NCBI RefSeq assembly: GCF_005503145.1
Contig: NZ_SCNV01000002.1
Location: 1 to 64,000 of the forward strand
Direction of reading: 5' to 3'
DNA: 64,000 nt
Origin: Burkholderia sp. 4M9327F10
GTDB taxonomy: Bacteria; Pseudomonadota; Gammaproteobacteria; Burkholderiales; Burkholderiaceae
The translations under genes and the position numbers were made by a program. Below, piece after piece: positions 46,613 through 55,632 of the stretch; position 1 is the stretch's first letter, and each line of letters starts with the position of its first letter. The notes under the pieces were generated by a model. The model was not told the DNA's origin, searched no databases, and saw nothing but the letters and a program-made list of their open reading frames with translations.

Positions 46613-46747
46613 GCAAAAGTTGCTTGTTGCCGCTCCCGCACATGCGATAGCGTGCGTGTTCCGGGCAGGACAAGCCGGTCCCGTCCGGCGCCCTGGCAGC
46701 GCATGCCTGAGCGGCCCCACCCGCCCCTTCACGATCGAGCCTACGCC

Positions 46748-48505
46748 ATGACCGACAAGCCTGCCTCCCCGCCGTCCGAAGACACCCCTGCCGATACCGG
46801 CCTGCGCAAAGGCTTAACTCACTACGGCGACAGCGGCTTCTCGCTGTTCCTGCGCAAAGCCTTCATCAAGGGAGCGGGCTATACCGACGCCGCGCTCGAA
46901 CGCCCCGTCATCGGCATCGTCGATACCGGCAGCGCGTATAACCCCTGTCACGGCAACGCGCCGCAACTGATCGAAGCGGTCAAACGCGGCGTCATGCTGG
47001 CGGGCGGCTTGCCGATGGAATTCCCGACCATCTCGATCCACGAGTCGTTCTCGCAGCCCACCAGCATGTATCTGCGCAACCTGATGTCGATCGACACCGA
47101 GGAGATGATTCGCGCACAGCCGATGGACGCCGTGGTCCTGATCGGCGGTTGCGACAAGACCGTGCCGGCGCAGCTGATGGGCGCCGCGTCGGCCGGCATT
47201 CCGGCCATCCAGTTGATTACCGGTTCGATGCTGACCGGCTCGCATCGCTCGGAGCGGGTCGGCGCCTGCACCGATTGCCGCCGCTACTGGGGCCGCTTTC
47301 GCGCAGAGGAAATCAGCGAAGCGGAAGTCTCCGCCGTCAACAATCAGCTCGTGGCCAGCGTGGGCACCTGCTCGGTGATGGGCACGGCCAGCACCATGGC
47401 GTGTCTTGCCGAAGCGCTCGGCATCACCGTGCCGGGCGGCGCGGCGCCGCCGGCTGTCACGGCCGACCGCATGCGGATCGCCGAACTGACCGGTGGCGAG
47501 GCCGTGCGGATCGCCCGCTCGCGCCTCACCATCGACCAGGTGCTGACGGCCGAGGCCTTCGAGAATGCACTGCGGGTGCTGCTTGCAATAGGCGGCTCGA
47601 CCAACGGCATCGTGCATCTGAGCGCGATTGCCGGCCGCCTCGGTTTCGAGGTGGATCTGCAGGCACTCGACCGCATGGGGCGCGAGACACCGGTGCTGCT
47701 CGACCTGAAGCCCTCCGGCCAGCACTACATGGAGGACTTTCACAAGGCCGGCGGCATGGCCACCTTGCTGCGCGAGCTCAAGCCCTTATTGCATCTGGAC
47801 GCACTGACGGTCACCGGCCGCACGCTTGGCGAAGAGATCGAAGCGGCCGGCCCGGGATTTGCGCAGGATGTCGTGCGCCCGCTCACCCGGCCGATTTATC
47901 CGCAAGGTGGAATCGCCGTGTTGCGCGGCAATCTTGCCCCGGGTGGCGCCATCATCAAGCAATCGGCTGCGGACGCAAAATTGATGGAACACACCGGCCG
48001 CGCGGTGGTGTTCGAAAACGCCGAGGATCTGGCGCGCCGTATCGACGCCGACGATCTGGACGTGAGCGCCGACGACATTCTGGTGCTCAAGAGCATCGGC
48101 CCCAAGGGCGCGCCCGGCATGCCCGAAGCCGGCTATATTCCGATTCCGAAGAAGCTGGCGCGCGCCGGCGTCAAGGACATGGTGCGCATTTCCGATGGCC
48201 GCATGAGCGGCACCGCGTTCGGCACCATCGTGCTGCACGTCACGCCGGAATCCTCGGTTGGTGGCCCCCTTGCCTATGTGCGCAACGGCGATTCGATCCG
48301 CCTGAGCGTGGCGCAGCGCGAGATCAGCCTGCTGGTTTCAGACGAGGAGCTGGCGCGCCGGGCGCAGGAAGCACCCCCCCATGCGCCGACTGCGGAACGC
48401 GGTTACCTGAAGCTGTTTCTGCAGACCGTCACGCAAGCGGACCAAGGGGTCGATTTCGATTTCCTCCGTGCGGCCAAGGTGCGCGGCACGATCCCCAAGA
48501 CCTGA
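46748..48505 (+). CDS. IlvD/Edd-family dehydratase (sugar-acid dehydratase)
   Basis: A 585-residue iron-sulfur dehydratase. Cysteines C67 (NPCHGN), C135 (GGCDKT) and C208 (GTCSVMGT) are the cluster ligands and K137 the magnesium-binding lysine. Sequence features (LRKGLTHYGDSGFSLFLRKAF, RVGACTDCRRYW, SIGPKGAPGMPE) follow the branch of L-arabonate, D-xylonate and related sugar-acid dehydratases rather than the branched-chain IlvD. The open frame starts at 46598, but the ATG at 46748 gives the proper length. It lies upstream of the DHDPS-family and MFS genes in the same direction and likely shares a transcript. Confidence 0.9.
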   Translation: MTDKPASPPSEDTPADTGLRKGLTHYGDSGFSLFLRKAFIKGAGYTDAALERPVIGIVDTGSAYNPCHGNAPQLIEAVKRGVMLAGGLPMEFPTISIHESFSQPTSMYLRNLMSIDTEEMIRAQPMDAVVLIGGCDKTVPAQLMGAASAGIPAIQLITGSMLTGSHRSERVGACTDCRRYWGRFRAEEISEAEVSAVNNQLVASVGTCSVMGTASTMACLAEALGITVPGGAAPPAVTADRMRIAELTGGEAVRIARSRLTIDQVLTAEAFENALRVLLAIGGSTNGIVHLSAIAGRLGFEVDLQALDRMGRETPVLLDLKPSGQHYMEDFHKAGGMATLLRELKPLLHLDALTVTGRTLGEEIEAAGPGFAQDVVRPLTRPIYPQGGIAVLRGNLAPGGAIIKQSAADAKLMEHTGRAVVFENAEDLARRIDADDLDVSADDILVLKSIGPKGAPGMPEAGYIPIPKKLARAGVKDMVRISDGRMSGTAFGTIVLHVTPESSVGGPLAYVRNGDSIRLSVAQREISLLVSDEELARRAQEAPPHAPTAERGYLKLFLQTVTQADQGVDFDFLRAAKVRGTIPKT

Positions 48506-48694
48506 CACGCTTCGGGGTGCCGCCGCCGCGGCGCTCCTGCGCTCCTGCGCTCCGGGCCAGACACAAAAATAATTAACGTTTGAAGCTAGCGCGCCACCCT
48601 TCTTCGCCGTTTGCCCTCACGCAATACTGCATTGGCACCTGCAAGCAAGACAACGGTGACCCAATCAAAACGGCATTCGAAGGAGACAGGCCCC

Positions 48695-49690
48695 ATGAGC
48701 ATTCCAAGCGCTGCCCTATCAGGCAGGCCAGATACATCATCGCTGCACGGCGTCCTCGCGCCGGTGCTGACGCCGTTCAACGCGGACGGCTCGCCCTCGA
48801 CGGGCCGCTTCGTCAGACACTGCCGCCTGCTGCTCAGCCAGGGCGTGGGGCTGGCGGCGTTTGGCACGAACTCCGAAGCAAATTCGCTCGCCGTGCACGA
48901 GAAGCGCCGCCTGCTCGACGCCCTGCTCGATGCGGGCCTGCCGGCCGCACGCATGATGCCCGGCACGGGAGCGTGCGCACTGCCGGACGCGGTCGAGCTC
49001 ACACGCCACGCCGTGCAAAGCGGCTGCGCCGGCGTGCTGATGCTGCCGCCGTTCTACTACAAGAGCGTGAGCGACGAAGGCCTGTTCCGCAGCTTCGCCC
49101 AGGTGATCGATGCGGTAGCCGACGCACGCTTGCGCGTCTATCTCTATCACATCCCGCCGGTCGCTCAGGTGGGCATCAGCTTCGGCCTGATCGAGCGGCT
49201 GCTCAGCCGTTATCCCGGCGTGGTGGCGGGTATCAAGGACAGTTCCGGCGACTGGCAGCACACCGCTGCGCTATTGGGCGAGTTCCAGTCCCCCGGCTTC
49301 GACGTGTTCGCCGGCAGCGAAACCTTCCTGCTTGCAACCCTGCGAGGCGGCGGCGCCGGATGTATCACCGCGACCGGCAACGTCAATGCGACGGCAATCG
49401 CCCAGCTCGCCTCGCATTGGCGAGACGACGAAGCCCCGGACCGGCAGCAGCGGCTCGACGCCACCCGTGCCGCATTTCAACGCTTCCCGATGATTGCCGC
49501 AATGAAGGCCGCACTCGCCTGGCAATCCGGCGACGAAGGATGGGCCAGAATGCGGGCGCCGCTCGTCGAACTCGATGCCGCGCAGCGCCAGGACCTGCAG
49601 GCGTCGCTTGCGCATATCGGCTTCGCGCTGCCGGAGGCCGCATCGCTCGCCGAGCCCGAAGTGGACGAAGTCGGCTCCACCGGCTGTTAA
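48695..49690 (+). CDS. DHDPS/NanA-family lyase (probable 2-keto-3-deoxy sugar-acid aldolase or dehydratase)
   Basis: A 331-residue class I aldolase-fold enzyme. The Schiff-base lysine is K181 (GIKDSS) and the catalytic tyrosine Y151 (YLYHIPP). The usual GTTGE loop reads GTNSEA, which is unlike dihydrodipicolinate synthase and fits the group that handles 2-keto-3-deoxy acids. It probably cleaves or dehydrates the product of the IlvD/Edd enzyme upstream. AGGAGA is 8 nt before the ATG. The C-terminal 15 residues are acidic and variable. Confidence 0.85.
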   Translation: MSIPSAALSGRPDTSSLHGVLAPVLTPFNADGSPSTGRFVRHCRLLLSQGVGLAAFGTNSEANSLAVHEKRRLLDALLDAGLPAARMMPGTGACALPDAVELTRHAVQSGCAGVLMLPPFYYKSVSDEGLFRSFAQVIDAVADARLRVYLYHIPPVAQVGISFGLIERLLSRYPGVVAGIKDSSGDWQHTAALLGEFQSPGFDVFAGSETFLLATLRGGGAGCITATGNVNATAIAQLASHWRDDEAPDRQQRLDATRAAFQRFPMIAAMKAALAWQSGDEGWARMRAPLVELDAAQRQDLQASLAHIGFALPEAASLAEPEVDEVGSTGC

Positions 49691-49738
49691 GCCCACCGCG
49701 CGCCGGCGCTTGCGTCCGGCGCCGCCCGGCACACCCAG

Positions 49739-49766
49739 AATCGCACCGAATCGCACCGAATCGCAC
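49739..49766. repeat. Short tandem 10-bp repeat
   Basis: The unit AATCGCACCG occurs twice and a third copy is partial (AATCGCAC), directly between the lyase and MFS transporter genes. Confidence 0.8.
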
Positions 49767-49820
49767 TATTCGCCCGCGGCGCTCCCTACAACAATCCGCC
49801 TGACGGGCCAGGAGACAACC

Positions 49821-51128
49821 TTGTTCATTCGCACCTCGCTTTCCGCTACGCTCGAGGCAAACCCGGCCGACCTGCTGTTCCGGCGCGTCGCATGGCGCTT
49901 CATGCCGCTGCTGTTTATCGGCTATGTGGCGGCCTATCTGGACCGGGTCAATGTCGGCTTTGCCAAGCTGCAGATGCTCAATAGCCTGCAGTTGAGCGAA
50001 GCGGCGTATGGCCTGGGCGCGGGTCTCTTCTTTATCGGCTACTTTCTGTTCGAAGTGCCAAGCAATCTGCTGATGCACCGCCTCGGCGCGCGGCGCTGGA
50101 TTGCCCGCATCATGATTACGTGGGCGCTGCTCTCGATGGCCAACGCATGGGTCCGCACGCCGCTCGAGTTCTACGCCGTGCGCTTCCTGCTGGGGGTGGC
50201 CGAAGCCGGCTTCTTCCCCGGCATGATCCTGTATCTGACCTACTGGTTTCCGTCGCACCGGCGCGGCAGGATGGTGGCGCTGCTGATGGCCGGCAATCCG
50301 GTTGCGGGGCTGCTGGGCGGCCCGCTCTCCGGCTACCTCATGCATGCGCTGCAAGGCCGATGGGGACTGGACGGCTGGCAGTGGCTGTTTCTTGTCGAGG
50401 CCCTGCCTTCGATCCTGCTCGGGGTGGCAATCTTGCGCTATCTCGACGACCGCGTCGCCGACGCGGCATGGCTGAGCGCCGCCGAGAAACGCCAGATTCA
50501 GGAGGAGATCGACGCCGATGCCGCAGTGCGTACGCATGGCTCGGTGCGCGCTGTGTTCGCCTCGGCACGGGTCTGGCTGCTCTGCCTGATCCTGTTCGGC
50601 ATCGTGATGGGTTCGTATGCAATTGGCTTCTGGCAGCCCACCATCATTCGCGGCACCGGCGTCGACGACCCGCTCACGATCGGTCTGCTGACAACGATCC
50701 CCTATACAGCGGCACTGCTCTCGATGATTTTCGCCGGTCGTCACGCGGACCGCACGCGCGAGCGGCGCTGGCATATCGCGTTGCCGGCTCTGATCGCCGC
50801 AAGCGGCTTTACGATCTGCGCGATGAACGGCAATAGCGCCGTACTGTCGATGCTGGGTCTCACGCTCGCCGCAGCCGGCGTGGTGACCGCGCTGCCGATG
50901 TTCTGGGCGCTGCCCACCGCCTTCCTCGCTGGAACCGGTGCGGCCGCGGGGATCGCGCTGATCAACTGCACCGGCAATCTGGCGGGGTTTATCAGCCCGG
51001 CCGTGATCGGCTGGTTGAAGACGCATACCCACACGCTGTCTTCCGGGCTATTTGTGGTGGCCGGCACGCTGACGTTGTCGGCTCTGCTGATTCTCGCCTT
51101 CATTCCGGCGCGGCTGGTCAACCGGTGA
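49821..51128 (+). CDS. MFS transporter, anion:cation symporter (ACS) family
   Basis: A 435-residue twelve-TM transporter: RVAWRFMPLLFIGYVAAYLDRVNVGFAKLQML, FFIGYFLFEVPSNLLMHRLGARRWIARIMI and FLLGVAEAGFFPGMILYLTYWFP, quoted as fragments, are the hallmarks of the ACS family that imports glucarate, galactonate and other sugar acids. The start is TTG at 49821, preceded by AGGAGACAACC; the frame continues upstream for 82 codons overlapping the lyase gene, which is not real. It is the probable uptake step of the pathway encoded next to it. Confidence 0.9.
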   Translation: MFIRTSLSATLEANPADLLFRRVAWRFMPLLFIGYVAAYLDRVNVGFAKLQMLNSLQLSEAAYGLGAGLFFIGYFLFEVPSNLLMHRLGARRWIARIMITWALLSMANAWVRTPLEFYAVRFLLGVAEAGFFPGMILYLTYWFPSHRRGRMVALLMAGNPVAGLLGGPLSGYLMHALQGRWGLDGWQWLFLVEALPSILLGVAILRYLDDRVADAAWLSAAEKRQIQEEIDADAAVRTHGSVRAVFASARVWLLCLILFGIVMGSYAIGFWQPTIIRGTGVDDPLTIGLLTTIPYTAALLSMIFAGRHADRTRERRWHIALPALIAASGFTICAMNGNSAVLSMLGLTLAAAGVVTALPMFWALPTAFLAGTGAAAGIALINCTGNLAGFISPAVIGWLKTHTHTLSSGLFVVAGTLTLSALLILAFIPARLVNR

Positions 51129-51179
51129 GGGGGCGCGGCGACGGCCGTCTCTGCCGATAGCCGCCGCGCCGCCTACGCC

Positions 51180-51614
51180 CTACTTCGCAAACAACGAGGC
51201 GATGTTAGCGAAAGCCTTGAACTCCAGCGCATTACCCGACGGGTCGAGGAAGAACATCGTGGCCTGCTCGCCGACCTCGCCCTTGAAGCGCACATGCGGC
51301 TCGATGATGAAGCTGATACCGGCACCCTGCAGCCGGTCCGCGATGGCCTGCCACTGCTCCATCGGCAGGACGACGCCGAAGTGGCGCACCGGCACCGCAT
51401 CGCCGTCGACCGCGCTGGTGTGCCGATGCCCGGCTTCCTCGGGCGAAAGGTGCGCGACGATCTGATGGCCGTGGAAATTGAAGTCCACCCACTCCGGTGA
51501 GCTGCGGCCTTCCGGGCAACCGAGCAATTCGCCATAAAACTCGCGGGCGGCAGCGAGGCTGTGGACGGGAAACGCCAGATGGAACGGCGGCAAAACGGCT
51601 TCGGAAGCGCTCAT
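51180..51614 (-). CDS. VOC-superfamily protein
   Basis: A 144-residue vicinal-oxygen-chelate protein of the glyoxalase type, with [37 protein letters not shown] and the closing [14 protein letters not shown]. The metal-binding histidine and glutamate positions are present (H near 10, E near 130). Substrate is unknown. It is convergent with the MFS gene and divergent from the LysE exporter. Confidence 0.85.
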   Translation of the reverse strand: MSASEAVLPPFHLAFPVHSLAAAREFYGELLGCPEGRSSPEWVDFNFHGHQIVAHLSPEEAGHRHTSAVDGDAVPVRHFGVVLPMEQWQAIADRLQGAGISFIIEPHVRFKGEVGEQATMFFLDPSGNALEFKAFANIASLFAK

Positions 51615-51979
51615 GATGATCTAGACCCGGAAGTTGACAACGAATAAAAACAGAGCTGACCGGCGAGTATATCCATTATGTAAATTGGTGAAAAACGATA
51701 TATTTTTGATCTGATCATCACCAAAATCGATGAATTGGCCACGCTCGGCAAACTGAAGGCACCGTATCTTGCCAGCGGCACGGCTTTCGCAGCCGTGCTG
51801 AGTGTGCCGCCCCACCCGCAACGAACTGTACATGTGCGAACTGTACCTGTCCTCATTGTCGCTACGTCGTGCAGAATGTGACCTGCCACCCACCGGCCCA
51901 GCGATGACGCAAACCCGACTCCGCATCCAGCGACACCACGAGGCCGTTCTCCCACCCGCTCCCTGAAGGCATCGCCCCA
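51615..51979. other. Divergent region between VOC and LysE genes
   Basis: 365 bp without a gene. TTGGTGA (51685-51691) and TCACCAA (51718-51724) form a perfect inverted repeat around an AT-rich stretch (about 51690-51715) that could carry the VOC promoter. Nothing else stands out. Confidence 0.4.
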
Positions 51980-52618
51980 ATGACATTCAGCGCTTTTCTA
52001 TCGGCCAACGTCCTGATCGCCTATACCGCGTACTTCGTCGGTACGGCAAGTCCCGGCCCGAGCAATCTCGCCATCATGTCCCTCGCCATGGGCTCCGGCC
52101 GCAAGGCGGCGTTCGCTTTCGCGCTCGGCGTCATGTCCGGCTCGTTTTCATGGGCCCTGCTGGCATCGCTCGGTTTGTCGGCCGTGCTCGCAACCTATTC
52201 GCAGTTGCTGGTGGCAATCCGCGTCGTGGGCGGCCTCTATCTGCTCTGGCTGGCGTGGAAATCGGCCCGCTCGGCACTCACACCGCAACAGCCGCTCGCC
52301 AGCGTGACGCGCGTGCCGGAGTCGTCGCGGCGGCTCTACGTGCGCGGCCTGCTGTTGCACCTCACCAACCCCAAGGCGATTCTGGTCTGGCTGTCGATTG
52401 TCTCGCTGGCCATTCCCGCCTCGGGTGGCGCGGCCCATACGGCCCCGGTCGTGCTCGGCTGCATGGCTATCGGCGTTTGCGTGTTCAGCAGCTACGCGAT
52501 CCTGTTTTCGACCGAAACGGCACGCCGCGTGTATGGCTCGATCCGCCGCTGGCTCGACGGCACGCTGGCTGTGGTGTTCAGCGTGGCGGGTTTGAAGCTG
52601 CTCACCTCGCGCAGCTAA
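51980..52618 (+). CDS. LysE/RhtB-family amino-acid exporter
   Basis: A 212-residue inner-membrane protein with six hydrophobic segments. YFVGTASPGPSNLAIMSLAMGSGRKAAFAFALGVMSGS is the RhtB-family core, quoted in part as NLAIMSLAMGSGRKAAFAF, and LLHLTNPKAILVW the second signature. Members export amino acids or homoserine lactones. A further small membrane-protein gene follows after 8 bp, presumably in the same operon. Confidence 0.9.
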   Translation: MTFSAFLSANVLIAYTAYFVGTASPGPSNLAIMSLAMGSGRKAAFAFALGVMSGSFSWALLASLGLSAVLATYSQLLVAIRVVGGLYLLWLAWKSARSALTPQQPLASVTRVPESSRRLYVRGLLLHLTNPKAILVWLSIVSLAIPASGGAAHTAPVVLGCMAIGVCVFSSYAILFSTETARRVYGSIRRWLDGTLAVVFSVAGLKLLTSRS

Positions 52619-52626
52619 CCGGCAAA

Positions 52627-53007
52627 ATGAGCAGCCGGGAACCACACGACGCGTCAGCACCACACTCGCCATTACAGGTTCGCCTGTACCTGGCGAGCGT
52701 CGTCATCCTTGTGGCCGGCCTGATTGGCGCAGCAATCATCTATGCCACCGCGCCTGCCCCGGACAGCGCGGAATTGATGTATGGCACGGCGAACCCGCAA
52801 TACCAGCTCGAACTGCAGCGCATCGGCGGCACGGCCGAAGTCGTGATGGCGGAATTTCATCAATGGTTCGATAGCCTTTGGCACGGCAAACCGCTTGCCT
52901 ATACCGTGGCGGTTTTATGCACGGCGGCGGCGGGCGCCTGCTTCATGGCGGGCCATAGCCGGATCTTCGACACGCTGCACGAACCGGCAGACGATCAGGA
53001 CAATTAA
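52627..53007 (+). CDS. Small two-TM membrane protein in the LysE operon
   Basis: A 126-residue protein of unknown family with hydrophobic segments at about residues 18-41 (VRLYLASVVILVAGLIGAAI) and 90-108 (LAYTVAVLCTAAAGACFMAG), separated by a soluble loop containing QYQLELQRIGGTAEVVMAEF. The loop would face the periplasm if the N-terminus is cytoplasmic. It starts 8 bp after the LysE stop, with no strong ribosome-binding site, so translational coupling is likely. I do not recognise it. Confidence 0.65.
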   Translation: MSSREPHDASAPHSPLQVRLYLASVVILVAGLIGAAIIYATAPAPDSAELMYGTANPQYQLELQRIGGTAEVVMAEFHQWFDSLWHGKPLAYTVAVLCTAAAGACFMAGHSRIFDTLHEPADDQDN

Positions 53008-53179
53008 GCAGGCAAGCCGTTTCGCCAGCCCTTACACTGCGGTCCTGATCGACGCCGCAGCGGTGCTCCTGAACACCGCTGCCTGCATCTGCCAAGCTGC
53101 GTCGCGTTAATGGAAAAGCGCGGTAGGCCAATCTGATTTGGGTATTCCTCGAATTGCGCACCGCCAGTAATGAGCGGCC

Positions 53180-53210
53180 GAAAAACCTTCGCATCCTGCG
53201 AAGGTTTTTC
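53180..53210. terminator. Strong bidirectional terminator
   Basis: GAAAAACCTTCGCA (53180-53193) pairs perfectly with TGCGAAGGTTTTTC (53197-53210) around a 3-nt loop. With the built-in A- and T-runs it should stop transcription from both sides, in particular that of the LysE operon. Confidence 0.85.
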
Positions 53211-53564
53211 ATTGATGATCTCCTCACGAATGGAATATATAGTGAAATAGGGATTCAGCAAGGAACAACACAATAGCTAAATTCCTGCCTGTCGACGAGA
53301 CCAGATTTTATATTCAATGAGTGTAGCAACGCGGATTCATTAACTGACCAAATAGCTGGCCGACCTGCCGGCGACGCAACCCGCACCGCACCGCCATTTC
53401 TCGCATATCGCCACATCATCCAATCGCAACCGAAGCAAAGCCAAACGGAGACGGTGCAACGATAATTCAATAAATCGGATCAACAGTTTCATTATTTGAT
53501 TTATGTTAACTGATCCTTTCGATCGATGAAACAAGGCGCCGATAGTTTACAATTCGATTATAAA

Positions 53565-53690
53565 AATCCACTACCATTACCGTCGATCTGGACTAGACTT
53601 TATTTGAGTCCTTTTATGGTTCCCCGCACGTTGCAACCTTCCCCGGGTTGCAGCTGATGAACGCGCCCGCCACCGGCGGGCGTCTTTTTG
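53565..53690 (+). ncRNA. Candidate Hfq-type small RNA ending in an intrinsic terminator
   Basis: A hairpin (TGCAACC / GGTTGCA at 53632-53638 and 53646-53652) with a loop TTCCCCG, an exposed pyrimidine-rich sequence preceding it (TCCTTTTATGGTTCCCC), and then a perfect 8-bp GC stem (53664-53671 and 53675-53682) with CTTTTTG form the typical 3' half of a trans-acting small RNA. No protein gene needs this plus-strand terminator. A TATAAA at 53559-53564 could be its -10 box, but no -35 is evident, so the 5' end is a guess. Confidence 0.4.
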
Positions 53691-53695
53691 CGAAG

Positions 53696-55405
53696 CTAGA
53701 TCGTTCCATTCACCCGTGGGTCCGAATCCACCCCCACCGCCGCCAGCGCCTCATGCAAGGTGCTGAAGATGCACGACGCCTTGATGATCGGCGTGATCCC
53801 GTGGCGGTCCATATCGGAGCGCAGATAGCGGTTCACGCGCGCGAACACCACTTCGACGTTCTGCTGCTTGAGCGAATCGAACAGATCGGTCAACGAGCGT
53901 GCCGCCGAGTAATCGAGGTCCGTGATTGCGCCTGCATCCACCACGAACGAGCGCAGCTTGCTCGGCGCCTGGTCGATCAGCAGGCGCACCTCTTCGACAA
54001 AGAAATGATCGTTCGCGTAGAACAGGTCCGCGCCGAAGCGATAGACGATGAGCCCAGGCGCCGTCTGCGTACCGGGCTTTGCCGGTACCGGCTGCCAGCG
54101 TCCATCGGCTCCTGGCGCCAGCATCATCGTATGCGGCCGGTAGCTATGGCGCACATGGCGCAGCAGCGAGAGCGCCACTGCGATCAGAATCCCGTGCTCG
54201 ACACCCAGCACCACCACTGCAAGCGCCGTAAAAATGGCCAGCGTGAATTCACCCGGGCTCTCACTGCGAATCGCCGCGAGACTTTGCACATTGATTAGCC
54301 CCACCGCAATCGTGAACACGATGCCGGCCAGCACGCAGTGCGGCAGGTATTGCAAATACCGGCTGAAAAACAGCAGCACCACGACCACCACCGCCGCAAA
54401 CACCAGTTGTGCGAACTGACTGCGCGTACCGGCCCGATCGGCCATCGCGGTTTGAGTAGGACTGCCGTTGACAACGAAGGCGCCGGAGAAAGAGGCAACC
54501 GTGTTGGCTGCGGCGAGACCAAGTATGTCCGCGTTCAGGTCGACGTTCTCGTGATAGCGCTGGGCAAACACGCGTCCTGCAGCAGCGCTCTGCGCGACGA
54601 TCATCACGAAGCACGACGCGGCCACCGGCAGCAGATCGAGAATCTGCCGCCAGCTCGCAACCGGCAGGCGCAACGGCGGCAAACCGCCGGCCACGGGACC
54701 GAGGATCGAGATACCGTGCCCGGCGAAATCGTAGAGGTCGCTGGCGGCAATCCCGCCCACCACAGCCAGCAAAGGCACCGGCAGGCGCGGGACAAAGCGT
54801 TTGGCGAGAAGAATGCTCACCACCACACCGGCTGAAATCGCCAGTGTCGGCAGGTTGACCTGACCAAGGCGGCTCAAGATCTGCTCTAGCTGCACCGTGC
54901 TGCGTGGCGACGAAACCGCAATACCGAGCATGTCGCCCAGCATCGCGATGCCCACCTGCACCCCCACGCCTGCCAGAAAGCCCACCAACACGGTACGCGA
55001 CAGGAAGTCGGCGAGGAAGCCCAATTTGAATATGCGGGCTACCAGCAGCAGGATCGCGGTCAGCAAGGCGACCATGCCGGCAAGCGCAACGTATTGACCG
55101 CTCGCGATCGGCGCCATGGTGGAGAGCTTGCTGGCGAAAATAGTCGCGGTGGCCGAGTCGGCTGCCACCACCAGATGGCGCGACGCGCCGAAGAACGCGA
55201 ACGCCACCAGCGGCAGGAACACCGTATACAGGCCGGTCACGGCCGGCATGCCGGCAATGCGCGCGTAACCGAGCACCTGTGGGATGTCCATGGACGCCAG
55301 CGTGACCCCGGCGAGTGCGTCACGCAGCGCCGCAGCGCGATTCAGAGGGAGGATGCCTTTGAGCAGGCCAAACCGGGTGGCTAGTTTTTCTGGAGATTCT
55401 TGCAT
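53696..55405 (-). CDS. SulP-family inorganic anion transporter with STAS domain
   Basis: A 569-residue transporter. The membrane domain (about residues 15-410, some fourteen segments) includes the SulP signature (AGVTLASMDIPQVLGYARIAG and TGLYTVFLPL) and the STAS domain lies at about 440-560 (GLIVYRFGADLFYANDHFF, SFVVDAGAITDLDYSAARSL, as fragments). SulP members import sulfate, bicarbonate or dicarboxylates. I start at the ATG 55405; the frame goes on to 55423. Upstream on the same strand lies a 32-residue membrane microprotein gene. Confidence 0.92.
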   Translation of the reverse strand: MQESPEKLATRFGLLKGILPLNRAAALRDALAGVTLASMDIPQVLGYARIAGMPAVTGLYTVFLPLVAFAFFGASRHLVVAADSATATIFASKLSTMAPIASGQYVALAGMVALLTAILLLVARIFKLGFLADFLSRTVLVGFLAGVGVQVGIAMLGDMLGIAVSSPRSTVQLEQILSRLGQVNLPTLAISAGVVVSILLAKRFVPRLPVPLLAVVGGIAASDLYDFAGHGISILGPVAGGLPPLRLPVASWRQILDLLPVAASCFVMIVAQSAAAGRVFAQRYHENVDLNADILGLAAANTVASFSGAFVVNGSPTQTAMADRAGTRSQFAQLVFAAVVVVVLLFFSRYLQYLPHCVLAGIVFTIAVGLINVQSLAAIRSESPGEFTLAIFTALAVVVLGVEHGILIAVALSLLRHVRHSYRPHTMMLAPGADGRWQPVPAKPGTQTAPGLIVYRFGADLFYANDHFFVEEVRLLIDQAPSKLRSFVVDAGAITDLDYSAARSLTDLFDSLKQQNVEVVFARVNRYLRSDMDRHGITPIIKASCIFSTLHEALAAVGVDSDPRVNGTI

Positions 55406-55533
55406 GCAGGAATGGCGTCCCAATCAGATGAGGAATCCAGCATCCTGCCGCGAGTGGGCACTACAGCGCAAGACTCGATTACGTCTCGGGCGCCGCCCGG
55501 GCACAAGAATCAGAGGCCGCCGGCCCGCTTGAA

Positions 55534-55632
55534 CTAGCGCTTGAGTTGCCCGGTCAGGGGATCGACGATCCGGGCGAAACCAAACAAGGCGGCGATCGCA
55601 AGCGGACAGGTAATCAGGAAAGTGACCAACAT
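55534..55632 (-). CDS. Membrane microprotein, 32 aa
   Basis: An ORF of 32 codons encoding MLVTFLITCPLAIAALFGFA followed by RIVDPLTGQLKR: one hydrophobic helix and a short basic amphipathic tail. GGGGTGAAAG ends directly before the ATG, a strong ribosome-binding site that random frames rarely have. It lies about 130 bp upstream of the SulP transporter gene, in the same direction, so it may be a small subunit or regulator of the transporter, similar in concept to KdpF, though the sequence is unlike KdpF. It is too short for most gene finders. Confidence 0.55.
   Translation of the reverse strand: MLVTFLITCPLAIAALFGFARIVDPLTGQLKR

Larger units (their letters stand above)
53008..53695. other. AT-rich intergenic region with two terminators and a candidate sRNA
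   Basis: Nearly 690 bp without a protein gene. A bidirectional terminator lies at 53180-53210, and a hairpin-plus-terminator module at 53632-53690 looks like the 3' half of a small RNA. The stretch 53215-53620 is distinctly AT-rich; the open frames in it have no protein-like features. Confidence 0.5.

Noticed and set aside
49383..51032. 549-codon minus-strand frame
   Set aside because: Antisense to the lyase and MFS genes, His/Gln/Arg-rich without domain features.
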